Source of the DNA: Gonatopus flavifemur
Lineage: Eukaryota; Arthropoda; Insecta; Hymenoptera; Dryinidae
Length of the DNA stretch: 64,000 nt
Direction of reading: 5' to 3'
NCBI GenBank assembly: GCA_018340375.1
Contig: JAFFJZ010000001.1
Span: 71,292,001 to 71,356,000, forward strand
A program made the translations under genes and the position numbers. The notes under the pieces were generated by a model. That model was given only the letters and a program-made list of their open reading frames with translations. It did not search any database and had not been told where the DNA came from. Position 1 is the stretch's first letter, and every line of letters begins with the position of its first letter. Shown here piece by piece: positions 49,491 to 60,714 of this stretch.

Positions 49491-49766
49491 ATGGCTACAG
49501 AGAGTAATACTTCTGGTTCGGACGTTGAATCGAAGAGTCATCGACATGGACGAACTTCGGATAAGAAACATGTGCACAGTAGGACTAAGGTGCACGAAAA
49601 AGAACGTCATGCCAAAAAATATGATGAAAACCATCTCAAATTGGATATTAATGGAGTGAGCAATCAGAAATTTATAACCAAGTCAGTCATTAATTCAATA
49701 TTCACCACCAAAGAAACAGAAACGATTTTGAGTTCATGTGAATTTGGGTATTTTTGTAATTTTATG
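49491..49766 (+). CDS. Possible first coding exon of an unidentified gene
   Basis: From ATG 49491 the frame reads MATESNTSGSDVESKSHRHG and continues hydrophilic, rich in Ser, Lys, His and Glu (KKHVHSRTKVHEKERHAKKY), then LKLDINGVSNQKF. This resembles the charged N terminus of a nuclear protein more than random AT-rich translation, and its GC content is above the surroundings. Good donors follow: GGA/GTGAGC at 49655/49656 (phase 0, 55 residues) and AT/GTAAGA at 49765/49766. I found no convincing second exon in the window; with the first donor, later exons could lie further downstream or beyond the window. I do not recognise the family. A processed fragment or chance frame is possible. Confidence 0.35.
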
Positions 49767-50558
49767 TAAGAAAGCGACACGCCATCTGTTTTATGGATGA
49801 TAAAAATTTAGATTTAAGGAACTGTACCCAATTGTGGGGATTACCTTATGAAATATTTTCCTGGATATCTTCACGCAGCTAGAAATTTTCTTTTCTGAAA
49901 ATTGGATCATCTGAGATCATATCTTGGCCCAAACTACCCTCACTTGGTGTCCAAAGCGGAGCCTTACATCCAGAAAGTTTCATTCCTACCAGGGTAGTGC
50001 TGCATAAGTTCGCATATCATTAATCTCACTTTCTATCATAAAAATTCTTCTTCACTGCCATCAGATTCTAAATGCAGATGTGATGGCGAACTGACCCCGA
50101 CGTCAGCCTAATAAGAATAAGACCTCCCCTACGTTTTATAAACATCCCAGTTGTACACGTTGTACCGTCAGGATATTCCTAGTACAAAAACTCGAACTTC
50201 TGTCGAGAAATATACGATTATTATCAATTAATTTCTTCAGAATATCTTAATTTAATACGATTTAGTACGTTTCTATTCGCGTTGAAGCGCTTTCTGTTCC
50301 CTCTTTGTCTGCATTGTCCGACATCTTTAACATGAATCATGATATTATTGCAAGTGCATTATTGACAATAGGACTCCATTCGAACAATCCAAAGAAGCGC
50401 TACAATGAGGACTATGAATAATTTGGAGACGCATCAATGTGGAGACCATAAGAAGTTCGATTCAAAAGCGTGGAACACGAATTGCAAACAATTCGAATCC
50501 ATGGATGGATAACTTAAGGTATAATCAATGTATAATGCGTGATAATCAAAATGATCCC
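49767..50558. other. No gene seen
   Basis: Slightly higher GC near 49900-50160, but no frame of note. It could be intron of the gene that may start at 49491. Confidence 0.4.
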
Positions 50559-50560
50559 TA

Positions 50561-51771
50561 CACTGTAAAAAAAATCGGTAAATTTACCGAACTTTCCTTC
50601 TGGAATCGTCCTAAACTGGTTCGGTAAAGAGTTTTACCGGAGATAGTTCGGTAAAACTCAGGTACCATGATTTTACCGATGTTGTTCAGGAAAATTTTTG
50701 TCCATGATATGTGGAGTTGGAAAAAATTTCGAGGTGAAAAAAAACTACTCGTAATGGCAGGTTTTTTAATCATTTCAGAAGATTTGGAATTAAATGGATC
50801 CTGCGAGGAAAACATTTTTTTCATGTTTCGCTTTATCTTAAACCAGGACTTACAGAAAAAATTCCGAGTTTTGAAAAAAAAAACGTACTGGCAGAAACAA
50901 GTTTCTTATCCGATTCAACAGATTTGGAATCGAATGGTCCATATGGGAAAAACAATTTTTTTTTCACTTCTCCCTTTATTTCGAATCAGGACTTGGAAAA
51001 AATTTCCAGGTGGATTTTCTTCAAACCACTTCGGTAAATTTACCGAAGTTCTTGGGAGAAGTTTTTGTAATCCATGAGATTGCCATGGAATTGGAAAAAA
51101 TTTCGAGTTTTGAAAAAAAACGTACTGGCGGGGACAATTTTTTTTAGCACGGTCCTGAAAATTTACCAAAAGTAACTGAAAATTCACACCTCGTCTATCT
51201 TTTTGTGTATTCTAAATATGAAACATATGTGAACTTCCAAGGTGGCTATCCAGTATGTTGCGCCGCAGCTCAGCGGTTAGGTCTTAGGTTTCAGTCGGTA
51301 GGTAGGTAGGAATGTAGGTTCGAACCCCGCTAGGTAGGTATGATTTTCTCTTCATCTAGATGAGTGATCGAGTTCCTCAGTGATCTTGAAACACAAGGGA
51401 TATGCGAAATTATTTCACATAATAAAATTGTTTTTCAATTTTTATGAATATTTTGAGCAATAATTTTCCAGTGCATGTAAATTGTGATACAAAACTGCAG
51501 AAAATTCACGAATTTCGGTAATTTCACCATAACTATTTCGGCAATTTTGAGCCATTCGGTTCCATATTTTTCCCGAGGATAACCCGTAAAATTACCATCC
51601 TATTTCGGTAATTTCAAGTTACTCGAGTTCATATCATTCCCGAAAGTAATCGGTAAAATCATCGAATACATTTAAAATTATTCCCGATACCAATTTGAAA
51701 TTTTACCGAAAGTTCGGGTTAATTGCTTCCCGAATATTTTCGGTAAATTTACCTAAATTTTTTTTACAGTG
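50561..51771. mobile_element. 1.2-kb CACTGTAAAAAAA-ended element with TA target duplication
   Basis: The left end CACTGTAAAAAAAATCGGTA and the right end (reverse complement CACTGTAAAAAAAATTTAGG) are terminal inverted repeats, with TA at 50559-50560 and 51772-51773. Many internal copies of GGTAAATTTACC and TTCGGTAAAATT words appear near both ends (50577-50670 and 51510-51750). GGAAAAAATTTCGAG-like direct repeats (about 50716, 50990, 51090) and ACGTACTGGCRG words (50884, 51120) mark internal duplications. There is no transposase. TA duplication and CACTG ends point to a non-autonomous Tc1/mariner-class element. It contains a tRNA-like module (51261-51338). Confidence 0.8.
51261..51338 (+). ncRNA. 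tRNA-like module (A box and B box) inside a transposon
   Basis: AGCTCAGCGGTTAGG (around 51267-51281) fits the D-arm/A-box of RNA polymerase III promoters, and GGTTCGAACCCC (51319-51330) fits the T-arm/B-box. The spacing of about 40 bp is right for a tRNA, but the acceptor stem does not pair well and GGTAGGTAGGTAGG replaces the anticodon region. It is therefore a tRNA-derived sequence (SINE head or tRNA pseudogene) rather than a functional tRNA. Confidence 0.55.
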
Positions 51772-52096
51772 TATATGCTGTATTGCAACGTTTCAAAGAA
51801 TTCGTACAAAAATTATACATGTGGAATAAGCATTTTTTCATAGAAAAATTTTTGATTTCAACAAACGTAATCCTTTCTCGAGCTAAAATCGATCAGCTGA
51901 TAATAGATCGTCAATAGATCAAGTTATCATCCATTCATAGGCATTGATCGGCATTAATTGAGACGATTAATTCCGGCTACGGCATGGACCATTACTTTGC
52001 CAGTCATAAAACCCTGTTGGGGTTTATGCGGAATTATCAAAGTGAAGCATTTTGTTGAAAACTCAAAGCGAATTCTAGAACGTTTCGTTTGAAATT

Positions 52097-52330
52097 CATA
52101 GACCGTCATGTATTCAACAGAAAACGTATGGAAAGTTTCCCAGCAGATTTTGACAGAATGTTTCAATTTGGTAATTCCGGACGAAACGGAATGGGAAGTT
52201 TGTCAGTTTTTGCCGGAATTTCCAGAAAGGAGAGTCATTCAAAGCCTGACGACTATTTTCGTTGGATTCTGACAGGCGTTTTCAGCAAGAGAACGTATGG
52301 GTTCGCAACCGCAGCAACCGGGAAATTCAA
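52097..52330. repeat. Dispersed repeat with TTTTGACAGRATGTTWCAATTTG, copy 1
   Basis: CAGATTTTGACAGAATGTTT, GGTAATTCCGGACGAAACGG, GTCAGTTTTTGCCGGAATTT and TTCAAAGCCTGACGACTATT all recur, diverged, at 54934-55255. Translations of the two copies share SGxNxxxSLSVFA only because the DNA is homologous. Ends uncertain, non-coding. Confidence 0.65.
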
Positions 52331-52722
52331 ATTATTGGATGGGAGATCAATTTCCGATATATGTGTATGAAATTCTCAACAAATTGCACTGAGAATCCCC
52401 AACTTTATGGGATTTTTGTTGCCATTTCACAGTAAATTTCAGGACTTCACATAAATTTATAGAGATTTTCCCATAGAAATTTCTCACAGGGCATTTGTTG
52501 CCTAATATGCTTGTCAAATAGATTTGTTTGTATTTAAGTTGGTGAAATGGACTTGAATATGCCAATTAGCGATTTGAAAATATGAATACTGTCGCAAGTT
52601 TAAGAGAAAAAGAACAAGCACATTCTTTTTGTAGAAGAAAGAAGTGTCTTCGAACTTGATATTGATTGGATTACATATGGAAGAAAAGTGCTACTCATTC
52701 GAGAATTTCATCGCATATTTTC

Positions 52723-53032
52723 ACTGAGAGAAGAGCAATTTGGAGGTTCAGTAAGTAGTATTATATTTGATTGATAAATCTAAATATTACTGAACTTTCA
52801 GCGATGTTTCATGAAATTTCAAGAAACATTACTGAAATTTTGCTTTACATTACTCAGTGTTGTACAATTATTATTATATAATACAATTGTAGAAGAGTGA
52901 GTAATGTAAAGCGTAATGTCAGTAATGTTTCTCGAAATTTCATGAAACATTGCTGAAAGTTCAGTAATATTCAGATTTATCAATCAAATATAATACTATT
53001 TACTGAACCTCCAAATTGCTCTTCTCTCAGTG
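52723..53032. repeat. 310-bp near-perfect fold-back element with CACTGAGAGAAGAG ends
   Basis: The left end CACTGAGAGAAGAGCAATTT is exactly mirrored at the right end. Long arms (GGTTCAGTAA..ATATTTGATTGATAAATCT..CATGAAATTTC..ACATTACTCA) continue with few mismatches to a small loop near 52865-52890. It is the most symmetric structure in the window, with about 140 bp per arm. No coding capacity. If transcribed it would form a long hairpin RNA. Confidence 0.92.
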
Positions 53033-54421
53033 TGTGGATTAGGAGTTCGTGAGTGAAAATTGACATGGTATACTAATACATACGCCTTTTTCTCAACAGA
53101 TTGTTTATTCAGCAGGGAATAAAATAACAGTATATGAAGACTAAAATTGAAACAGTAATAGAATGAAAGAAGAAAAAAAAAATGAGACACACAAGGTGGA
53201 AAAACTAGAATATCAAATTGTGTTCCAAATTATCTAGGAAAACTTGTACACTGTCCAAAAGAAACTTGCCAAGATGATTTTTGGTGGAGGTCAATGTGAA
53301 TCCGTGGCAAAAATTGAATCACTTCCCATCAAAGTTATTGCCACTGTAGTGATACGTGTGGATTCTTATTTAATTCAACACGTAAATATTCTTGCAAACA
53401 TTGGAGATCCTCAGGAATTGCATAAATGTACGAATGAACTTGTATCTTGTTGAAAAACTATGGGATTGGCAAATATACTCAAAAATTCATCACAAATCAT
53501 ATCGAATCATAGGAAAGATAAATTAAAGCAGAAGGTGGAAAAATCAATGTTGACATATCTAATCGTTATTAAGGTAATCATTCTAAGCAAGAATATAATC
53601 ATTTCGAATAACGTTGCAGCGAATAGGAAGAATCTGTCTTCATCTGATCTTCTAATTCTTTCAGTGTTGTGTCAGTGCAAAGCACGATATTTCAGATTGA
53701 TATTATTCGTAGACAAATTGTTTTCGTTACTTTACATGCGTTGTAAGAATGAGTAAATTTAAACTGAATCTTGTTATCGAGTAATTCATTGGAAAACATC
53801 CAAGTGAATTGAGAAATCATGATGAAAATACCAGTATCGGTAAGAGGAAAGTCTATAACGACGAATGAACGAGTAGCCCATCTAGTATCAAAGGAGCAAA
53901 CTAATATCAAGGGAATCCAAAGATAAGAGAGTTGGTTGTAATAAAGGAATGTCTTTATCCACCGTGGACAATTTCTAGGACTACAGTACTGCAATGATAA
54001 AAGAATTCGGAGAAGATTTGTGTTCTGTACGTATTCGTGGTGTGGCATTCAAATGTGCATTTTGATATTATAATTTATTTATAAAATATTTTTATACGCA
54101 TCATTTTCACAATAAAAAATTTTATAATTCCAATAAACTTAATATCAATATTGTCTTCAAATTCTCACATGCTACATGTAGCTCAATCCCTAATGAATTC
54201 CCGCGACAGCCGCATCAAATGCAATGCAAATTTCCAACACGTTCGGTATTTTCATGAATAAATTTTCTGTGCGATGAGGAAGCTAAACACTGAACATCGG
54301 AACGGTAACTGTTCAGGAACTTCTATTCGTTACACATGAACTCGCCAAATGTACCTCTCTGCTAAAAATCCCAGGCAGAGCCAAACAGAAAATGGTTGTC
54401 AAGTTTTGAACGGTTTCCTGA
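53033..54421. other. Intergenic, no gene seen
   Basis: Short frames (53244-53756 plus, 53692-54048 minus) are not protein-like. No repeat with clear ends. Confidence 0.4.
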
Positions 54422-54930
54422 CACTCAGAGAAACAATTACTGATACAAAGAACATGTATTCTTGAATATTTCTGAGAATACATATTCTTGATGAACAACT
54501 GATATGTTGTAGGCCTAAGATAAATTTTCTTGAAACAAGAGAATATTTCTCCAATTCAAGAATTACATTCTTAGTTCCAGAAAAATTTTCTTGTATCAAG
54601 GAGGACATATTTTTTGACAAATGGATTTCTCCAGGGGTGAAAGTATGTTGTTTCAATAAGAAAAAAGAAGTTGTGGAATTTATACTTCTCACGGAGTCAA
54701 TATTTGAACGATTTTAAAAATAGTTCGAGCTACCACAATTCAAGTTGATTTTACAACAGCGAATTCGAGATATACCAAACTGATGTAAATTCTACATTCC
54801 CAGCTGTAAAATCAACTAAAATTGTGGTAGCTCGAACTATTTTTTGAAATCGTCTATATATTGACTTCGCAAGTTGTGAATTTCACCACTTTTTTTCCGG
54901 GGGTGGCGATAGTAATTATTTCTCTGAGTG
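54422..54930. repeat. CACTCAGAGAAA-ended element hosting a nested element
   Basis: CACTCAGAGAAACAATTACT at the left is mirrored by AGTAATTATTTCTCTGAGTG at the right. Between them are TTCTTG-rich sequence (54440-54640) and a complete second fold-back element (54652-54903). The asymmetric leftover suggests that the outer element was about 250 bp. Confidence 0.8.
54652..54903. repeat. Fold-back element nested in the CACTCAGAG element
   Basis: The arms TAAGAAAAAAGAAGTTGTGG and, in reverse complement, CCGGAAAAAAAGTGGTGAAA, plus inner CAATATTTGAACGATTTTAA and AGCTCGAACTATTTTTTGAA arms, match the element at 28981-29163 in TH intron 1. About 250 bp. Confidence 0.78.
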
Positions 54931-54933
54931 CAG

Positions 54934-55255
54934 CAGATAGTTCTGGCAAAAACTGATAAACTTTCTACCCGATTTTGTCCGGAATTATCATATTCGAATA
55001 TCCTGTCAAAAACTGACAAAAAATTTCCCGCCAGATTTTGACAGGATGTTACAATTTGATGATTCCGCACAAAATCGGGTAGAAATTGAAATAGGGACCA
55101 CATCAGAGCTACGTGAGGCCATATCAGATGTGGCCTGATATGGTCCCTATATCAATTTTTGCTTGGTTTTGTCAGTTTTTGCCTGGATTACCTGGTAATG
55201 AAACCGTTCAAAGCCTAAGAACAATTTTCTGTTCGGTTCTGCCTGGCACTTTCAA
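54934..55255. repeat. Dispersed repeat with TTTTGACAGGATGTTACAATTTG, copy 2
   Basis: Contains CAGATTTTGACAGGATGTTA, GATTCCGCACAAAATCGGGT and, beyond a palindromic GGCCATATCAGATGTGGCC-like centre (55110-55140), GTCAGTTTTTGCCTGGATTA and TTCAAAGCCTAAGAACAATT. The left half is also inverted relative to itself. It is related to 52097-52330. Confidence 0.6.
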
Positions 55256-55871
55256 CAGGATTGTACTGTATAAGTTTCAATTTTAACGGTCCTACAGCAT
55301 CAAAAGAAACGAATGAAACTTTGCCACGTATTTTTCGAATAATCAAGAAATGAATGAAAATTTTCAATATGCAGCGTTCAAGTACACTGCTAGAGGATCC
55401 CACTCTCAGTATAAATAGAAAACCCGGAGTAATTTTCAAACATGAGGAAACCAGTTATGAAAATTATTGACGCTTGTAAGGTATGATGTTTATAACCGTT
55501 CGCATAATTTCCAGAAAACAGTTGCGGTTCCCTAATGACATGTGGAGTTCATCTTCGCAATGTGTTTTATTACTGCACATTAAAAACTTTTAGGGGCACC
55601 CAAAGGAGCTGACTAAATTTTGCGCCAACTCTTTTTCATAAATCATTGCGTTCAACGAAAATTTCCCGGGCATAATAACAAAATCCACGACCAGGATTGG
55701 ACTCTAAATTTAAGATTCAGTATTTCACTAATTTTCTAGCGAGTATACGAAGATTTTTAAAATAATAACCTAAACAAAATTCTTCGTAACTTCCTTTTCC
55801 AATATTGACAAACAATGAAGGAGCCCAAATGCATATTCAGAATTCAATCTCAGGTATTCACTTGATCATCA

Positions 55872-56505
55872 CCCGTTAAAAAATCCTCCACGCCTGCTCA
55901 GGCCTTGTTCATCAAGCGTGATCGGGCGGGATCAGGCCTCAATTTTGTACCCACGTAATTAGGACTGATCAAGCTTGATTATGCTTTATTATGCATGGAG
56001 AATTCATACAGAATTGATAAGGTTTATAATTTGGCAAAAAAGAAAAATTTCTTTCATTATATTTCCTCTAATTTTACAAAAGACTAATGTGTTGTCGATC
56101 ATTTCTGCTTATTATGCTCATGCAGTTTCCATCTTCTAGTTTTCAGGCATGATCTAGCGTGATTCTGAAGAATCACACAGTAATTTTCCTCGAAGAAACC
56201 GATATGGTACCCCGATCCGGTGGTACACTGTAATATTCAATGAAATGTGTTCTCCGTGTGATAAAAAAATCAACGCACGATTTTGCATGATCAAGAGCGA
56301 GAATGGTTTGCTTGGCATGATCGCGGGTTTCCACGTGGGTACAAAATTCAAGCCTTTTTAATTATGATTAAGCCAAAAAATGAACGATCAGGCGTAGTCA
56401 GGCCCGACCACGTACAGTCACTGTTGAGCGCGATAAATTTTGCCAAAAAATGTTCATGATCGGGCCTGAACACGCCTAATCAGACCTCAACGAATTTTTC
56501 ACGGG
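55872..56505. mobile_element. CCCGTGAAAAAAT-ended element, copy 1 (634 bp)
   Basis: The left end CCCGTTAAAAAATCC and the right end (reverse complement CCCGTGAAAAATTCG) are inverted repeats. CA flanks both sides. The interior has GATCAGGCCT/AGGCCTGATC words and TTTTGTACCCACGT shared with copy 2 at 57540-58271. No transposase frame; superfamily not assigned. Confidence 0.78.
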
Positions 56506-56929
56506 CATGTATTCTAAATCGAAATTGATCAAATAATTCATGGAAAAAGTTGGCGCAAAATTTTACCCACTTCTAATTATTGCTTTAGTTGTTGGAAAAG
56601 TACGTAGAGGAGAATGGTGTTACTTGAGCCGTTTCATTCTACATCGGACCCCCTGATGTTTTTCGAAGATGTCGAACTTAATCGGTTTGCCTAATGTATC
56701 ACTAGAGGCATCATTAGCTACCGATCATTAGTCAGTAGGTTGATAAATATCTATAGTATTACATCGAGCAAGCTGAGTTTTCAAAAAACATAATGGCTTC
56801 CGATTTAGATCCCTCTCCCCTGACATACGCAAGCACAACAGGTTAGAAATGCTAAAGAGGGTTCTTGGAAGCTCTGAGCATGTTCTATGAATATCCTGAG
56901 AATCTTTGAATGCGACTGTTTTAGCACAC

Positions 56930-57105
56930 AGTGAAAAATTTTGTGTTAGAAACGGGCCACTCAAAATTCGTGTTGAAAATCAACATAGATGAATCTCAGA
57001 TTGATAGATTTTTAATGTAAATTCAACACTTTGGTTTTCATTTCTTACACCCTTTGTGTCAATATTTGACACAAATTTTGAGTGGACCGTTTGGGACATG
57101 CACGT
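56930..57105. repeat. Dispersed fold-back repeat with AACGGKCCACTCAAAATT arms, copy 2
   Basis: AACGGGCCACTCAAAATTCG at the left is mirrored by AATTTTGAGTGGACCGTTTG at the right, with GTGTTGAAAATCAACA and AATTCAACAC words inside. It is homologous to 2850-3032. Confidence 0.65.
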
Positions 57106-57206
57106 GTGTTGAAAATGCACAAAATTTTCTCCTGTGCAGAGCCGTTTTCAGCAGTTTTTCTGTATCTTTCTATGTCCATTTGAATGTGCCCGTTAGTGAA
57201 CGATTG

Positions 57207-57420
57207 CGCTGAGAGAAAAAAGAATTTGCTTTGCTGATATAACAAATCCTCCCGTTGAATTAGCAAAAGTCTTAGTGTTTCAACAAGCGCTTGCTGATCC
57301 AGCGATTCCGCATTGTAGATATACAGACTGCTAGAAAATTTGCTGAAACAACAAACGTTCTGCTAATGCACCAGAATAGATTTTCAAAAATTGCTATTTC
57401 AGCAAGAATTTTTCTCTGCG
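57207..57420. repeat. 214-bp fold-back element, uninterrupted copy
   Basis: CGCTGAGAGAAAAAAGAATT at the left; the right end in reverse complement reads CGCAGAGAAAAATTCTTGCT. The interior includes GCGCTTGCTGATCCAGCGAT and GCATTGTAGATATACAGACT. The same element at 20364-21856 is split by a mariner; this copy shows the unoccupied site, GATATAAC with a single TA. Confidence 0.85.
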
Positions 57421-57473
57421 GATGAAACAGGGGCAGTGTGTCCATCTTATTATGAAATTCATTTATTTAATAT

Positions 57474-58355
57474 CACTGTAAAAAGGAAGTCTCAATCTGT
57501 TTACATCTCATTTTCAGACAATGCTTTTTCCACTGTGTCCCCGTGAAAAAATCGTTCAGGTCTGATTAGGCGTGTTCAGGCCTGATCATGGACATTTTTT
57601 GGCAAAATTTCTCGTGCTCAACACTGACTGTACGTGGTTAGACCTGACTACGTCTGATTATTCATTTTTTAGCTTGATTGTAATTGAAAAGGCTTCAATT
57701 TTGTACCCACGTGGCAACCCGTGATCAAGTTTGACCGTGTGCGATCATGCCAGACAAACTATTCTCGCCCCTGATCATGCAAAAACGTACCAAATGAGAA
57801 GCATTCATACCTAATGACTCTGTGTTGATTTTTTCATCACGAATGCACATGCTTCATCATGTCAAATCGGCCCCGAACACATTCACGTACGCCTAAGCAC
57901 GCGCGATCATGCCTGAAAACTGGAAACTAGAAAATGGAAACTGTGGAGCCTTCCGAAATAGCTGATCTGATCATCTGGTCAGCTACTTCGGAAGGCTCCT
58001 GTATAAGCATAATAAGTACAAATGATTGACAATACATTAGTCTTTTATCAAATTAGAAAAAGTATGATGAAAGGAACTCTTCTTTTTGTCAAGTTATAAA
58101 ACTTGTTAATGCTGTATGAATTTTTCATGCATAATAGAGCATAATCAAGCATGATTAGGTCTCATTGAGCGTAATTAGTCATGATTACGTGGGTACAAAA
58201 TTGAGGCCTGATCACGCCTGATGAATAAGACCTGATCAGGCGTGAGCAGGCATGGATGATTTTTTCACGGGCAACAATTTTTCCTTTGGTTTAATTTGTT
58301 TGCATCATAGATTGAGTCATGGAAGATCTGAATTCAAGACTTTCTTTTTACAGTG
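57474..58355. mobile_element. CACTGTAAAAAGGAAGTCT-ended element hosting the CCCGTG element
   Basis: CACTGTAAAAAGGAAGTCTC at the left is mirrored at the right (reverse complement CACTGTAAAAAGAAAGTCTT), with TA one base outside each end. Excluding the nested element 57540-58271, about 150 bp of its own sequence remains. Same end class as 13392, 50561 and 61375. Confidence 0.75.
57540..58271. mobile_element. CCCGTGAAAAAAT-ended element, copy 2 (732 bp), nested
   Basis: The ends CCCGTGAAAAAATCG and, in reverse complement, CCCGTGAAAAAATCAT are inverted repeats. Shared interior with copy 1: GGCGTGTTCAGGCCTGATCA, TTTTGTACCCACGTGG and many ATCAGGCCTGA words. It is inserted in the CACTGTAAAAAGG element. 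Confidence 0.8.
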
Positions 58356-58399
58356 ATAATTTAAGGAAACTGAAGTATAAGTCAAAATCGCTGGAAATT

Positions 58400-58495
58400 C
58401 CAAGGGATTACTAGGGATTACAACAGGAGATTACCAAAGATTACACAGATTTTGGGGAATTACAGAAGATTGACAAAGATTACGAAAGATACAGC
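58400..58495. repeat. Irregular AAGATTAC tandem repeat
   Basis: About eight units of 10-13 bp built on (A)AGATTAC or GGGATTAC follow each other, with drift in sequence and spacing. It is minisatellite-like. Confidence 0.75.
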
Positions 58496-58929
58496 AAATC
58501 ACATGATTATAAATTTGATGTACACCAGATTACAAGAGTGGTTTCCTCCTCGGTTATCTGGCAAGCCGAGTCCTAGCATCTTCCACTACCCAAAACTTTT
58601 GGGTAATTCAAATTTTTCGAGGTCCTCAGAATTTTTCAAGCCACTTGTAATTTTTCGAGTATTTCGTCAATTTTCTCATGATCTTTATAAATCATCATTT
58701 CTAAGGGATCAGACATCATCATAAACATTTTTTAAAAATTCACCGAGCACTGAATAAATTTCATTGACGAATGAGAATCTGAATCTGTTCCAATGAACTT
58801 CAATGGTATTCGATGGGGAATTTTGATCATTCATAATAGGGTTTTGTAGGATATTCTTATCAAGAAAATTCTTGAAGCAAGAGAACTGGAAAATTGATCT
58901 TCTCCCAACAATTCTCAAACAACATTGAA

Positions 58930-59152
58930 AACAAAGATTCCTAATTAACATCTTGTTGAGTAAATATATGGATGATTTGAGATATGATTCGAGCCAGCAC
59001 AATTCTAATTGACTTTACAGGGAGGAATGTGAGATATGCATCAGCAATGATCTATCTTACATTCACTGTTCTACAACTCGAATTGTATTTTGAATCGTTC
59101 ATATATTTACCCAACAAGATGTAAATTTCACAGCTTCTTTCCTCAGGGTAAA
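58930..59152. repeat. Decayed relative of the CACTGAG..GAAGTTGT fold-back
   Basis: ACATCTTGTTGAGTAAATAT at the left is mirrored by ATATTTACCCAACAAGATGT at the right, with inner CAATTC..TTGACTTTACAG words like those of 28981-29163 and 54652-54903. The outer ends have drifted. Confidence 0.6.
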
Positions 59153-60714
59153 TGTGATTTCAAATTAATGGAACACATTAATATATTCAATTTGTACTTC
59201 AATTATATGATACACCCAATCTCGTTACCCTAATAATCAGTTTCTTGTGATCAATCGTTACAGTTTCATCTTGTTTGCTACGAGTGAGAGGAAGAAATCT
59301 TTTCTCTTCTCGTTCTCTTCAGCATTTCCACGTGTATCAAGCGCGTGTATACGTAACCCAGCAACAGAATCAACACTAGCTATTTTCGTTTTGATCTTAA
59401 GATTCGAGTCTTATCTGTTATACAGCCAGAAACTTCTGACAATAACTAATGTCTTTAAAAAAGAAAACCAAAAATATTCGTTCAAAACATACATTTGTAT
59501 GTATGTATTAATTCCGCTAATTCTGCTCCCTCTTTCCCTTTTCATTCGCGCATGTACGCGATGAACTTAAAATGTGAGAAGCGGAAGAATGCTAAAGAGA
59601 AAAAGAGAGCGGCAGGAAGGAACTTGAAGCTTGAAGTATGAAGAGTAGTCGAATGCTAACCAAGCACCGCGACGGATCGCGCCACGTAATTGTCGGTCGC
59701 TAAAACCACGTGATCACGATTTTCAAAGTATTTTGACATTTCAGTCCATTGTAATTCATCATTTAGGTGTTCTGTTATTATTTTGTAAGTTACTTCATGG
59801 GTGACATTTCAATGGTTTTAGGAATCTTCGGGAGTTTGATGTTGTTACAGAGAGATTGAATTACGTGCAACGGGAGGATCAATTTTGACTGTGATAAAAT
59901 TTCAAATAAACCTCAAAAAAAAAAGGGTTGTGATATGAACTTTTCGGAGGAGCAATTCAATAATGAATAGATGAAATATTTGCGTTATGATCATGTAAGT
60001 AAACAGTTTTGAAATGTACGATCACTGAGAATTCAAAAGTTTCAAAACTCAAAATTGTTTGAGAGTTACTTTCCCGACAATTGGAATGAAAATTCTTTTA
60101 AATGAGAAGTAAGAATAGTTCAAGATTTATAAAAAATATCTGTTGCATATAAACTTCTCGAACTGTTCTCAATCGTTTCCCAAGATATCTTGAAAATCAA
60201 ATGCGCGGTGGTTCTCCATGACGCGCATTTTAGCACACTCGTGTGAAAAAACACCAACAAATCTTTTGAAATTTATAAAAATCTAAAACTCAATATAATA
60301 ATGATAAAAAATTCACAAAATGATGAAGGATTGAAGAACAATACGTTTTCGCACGGATTTTGCGATTTCTTCAGTTCATAACATTGGTTTAAATGGAAGG
60401 AATTTGTTGATATTCTTCAATTCAAGACAAAAACATTGGATGTATTTATCGAGTATCTTTTGTGTAATTTTGCACGTTGTATTACAAGATATGGTTCTGA
60501 GGTAATCGAGCTAGTAATGGGCATGCTTGCGAAAGATCGATCCTTTTTTATATAAAAAGTATCGAATTTTTATTGAAATCTGTAAAAATCATATATTTTT
60601 TACATAAAAAAAGGATCGATCTTTTCCAAAGATCCCTATCGTTAAATTGAGCTTAAATTCTGTAAAAATGCTTCAATCCCACTTAAATGTGATTCAAATC
60701 TTACTTGGGAAATC
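59153..60714. other. Intergenic, no gene seen
   Basis: A TATAAAAAAT..AAGATATCTTGAAA stretch near 60110-60195 echoes the 36779 fold-back. A 105-residue frame (59247-59564) does not look coding. No supported gene. Confidence 0.4.

Noticed and set aside
51261..51338. Functional tRNA gene
   Set aside because: The promoter boxes fit, but the acceptor stem does not pair and the anticodon arm is replaced by GGTAGG repeats.
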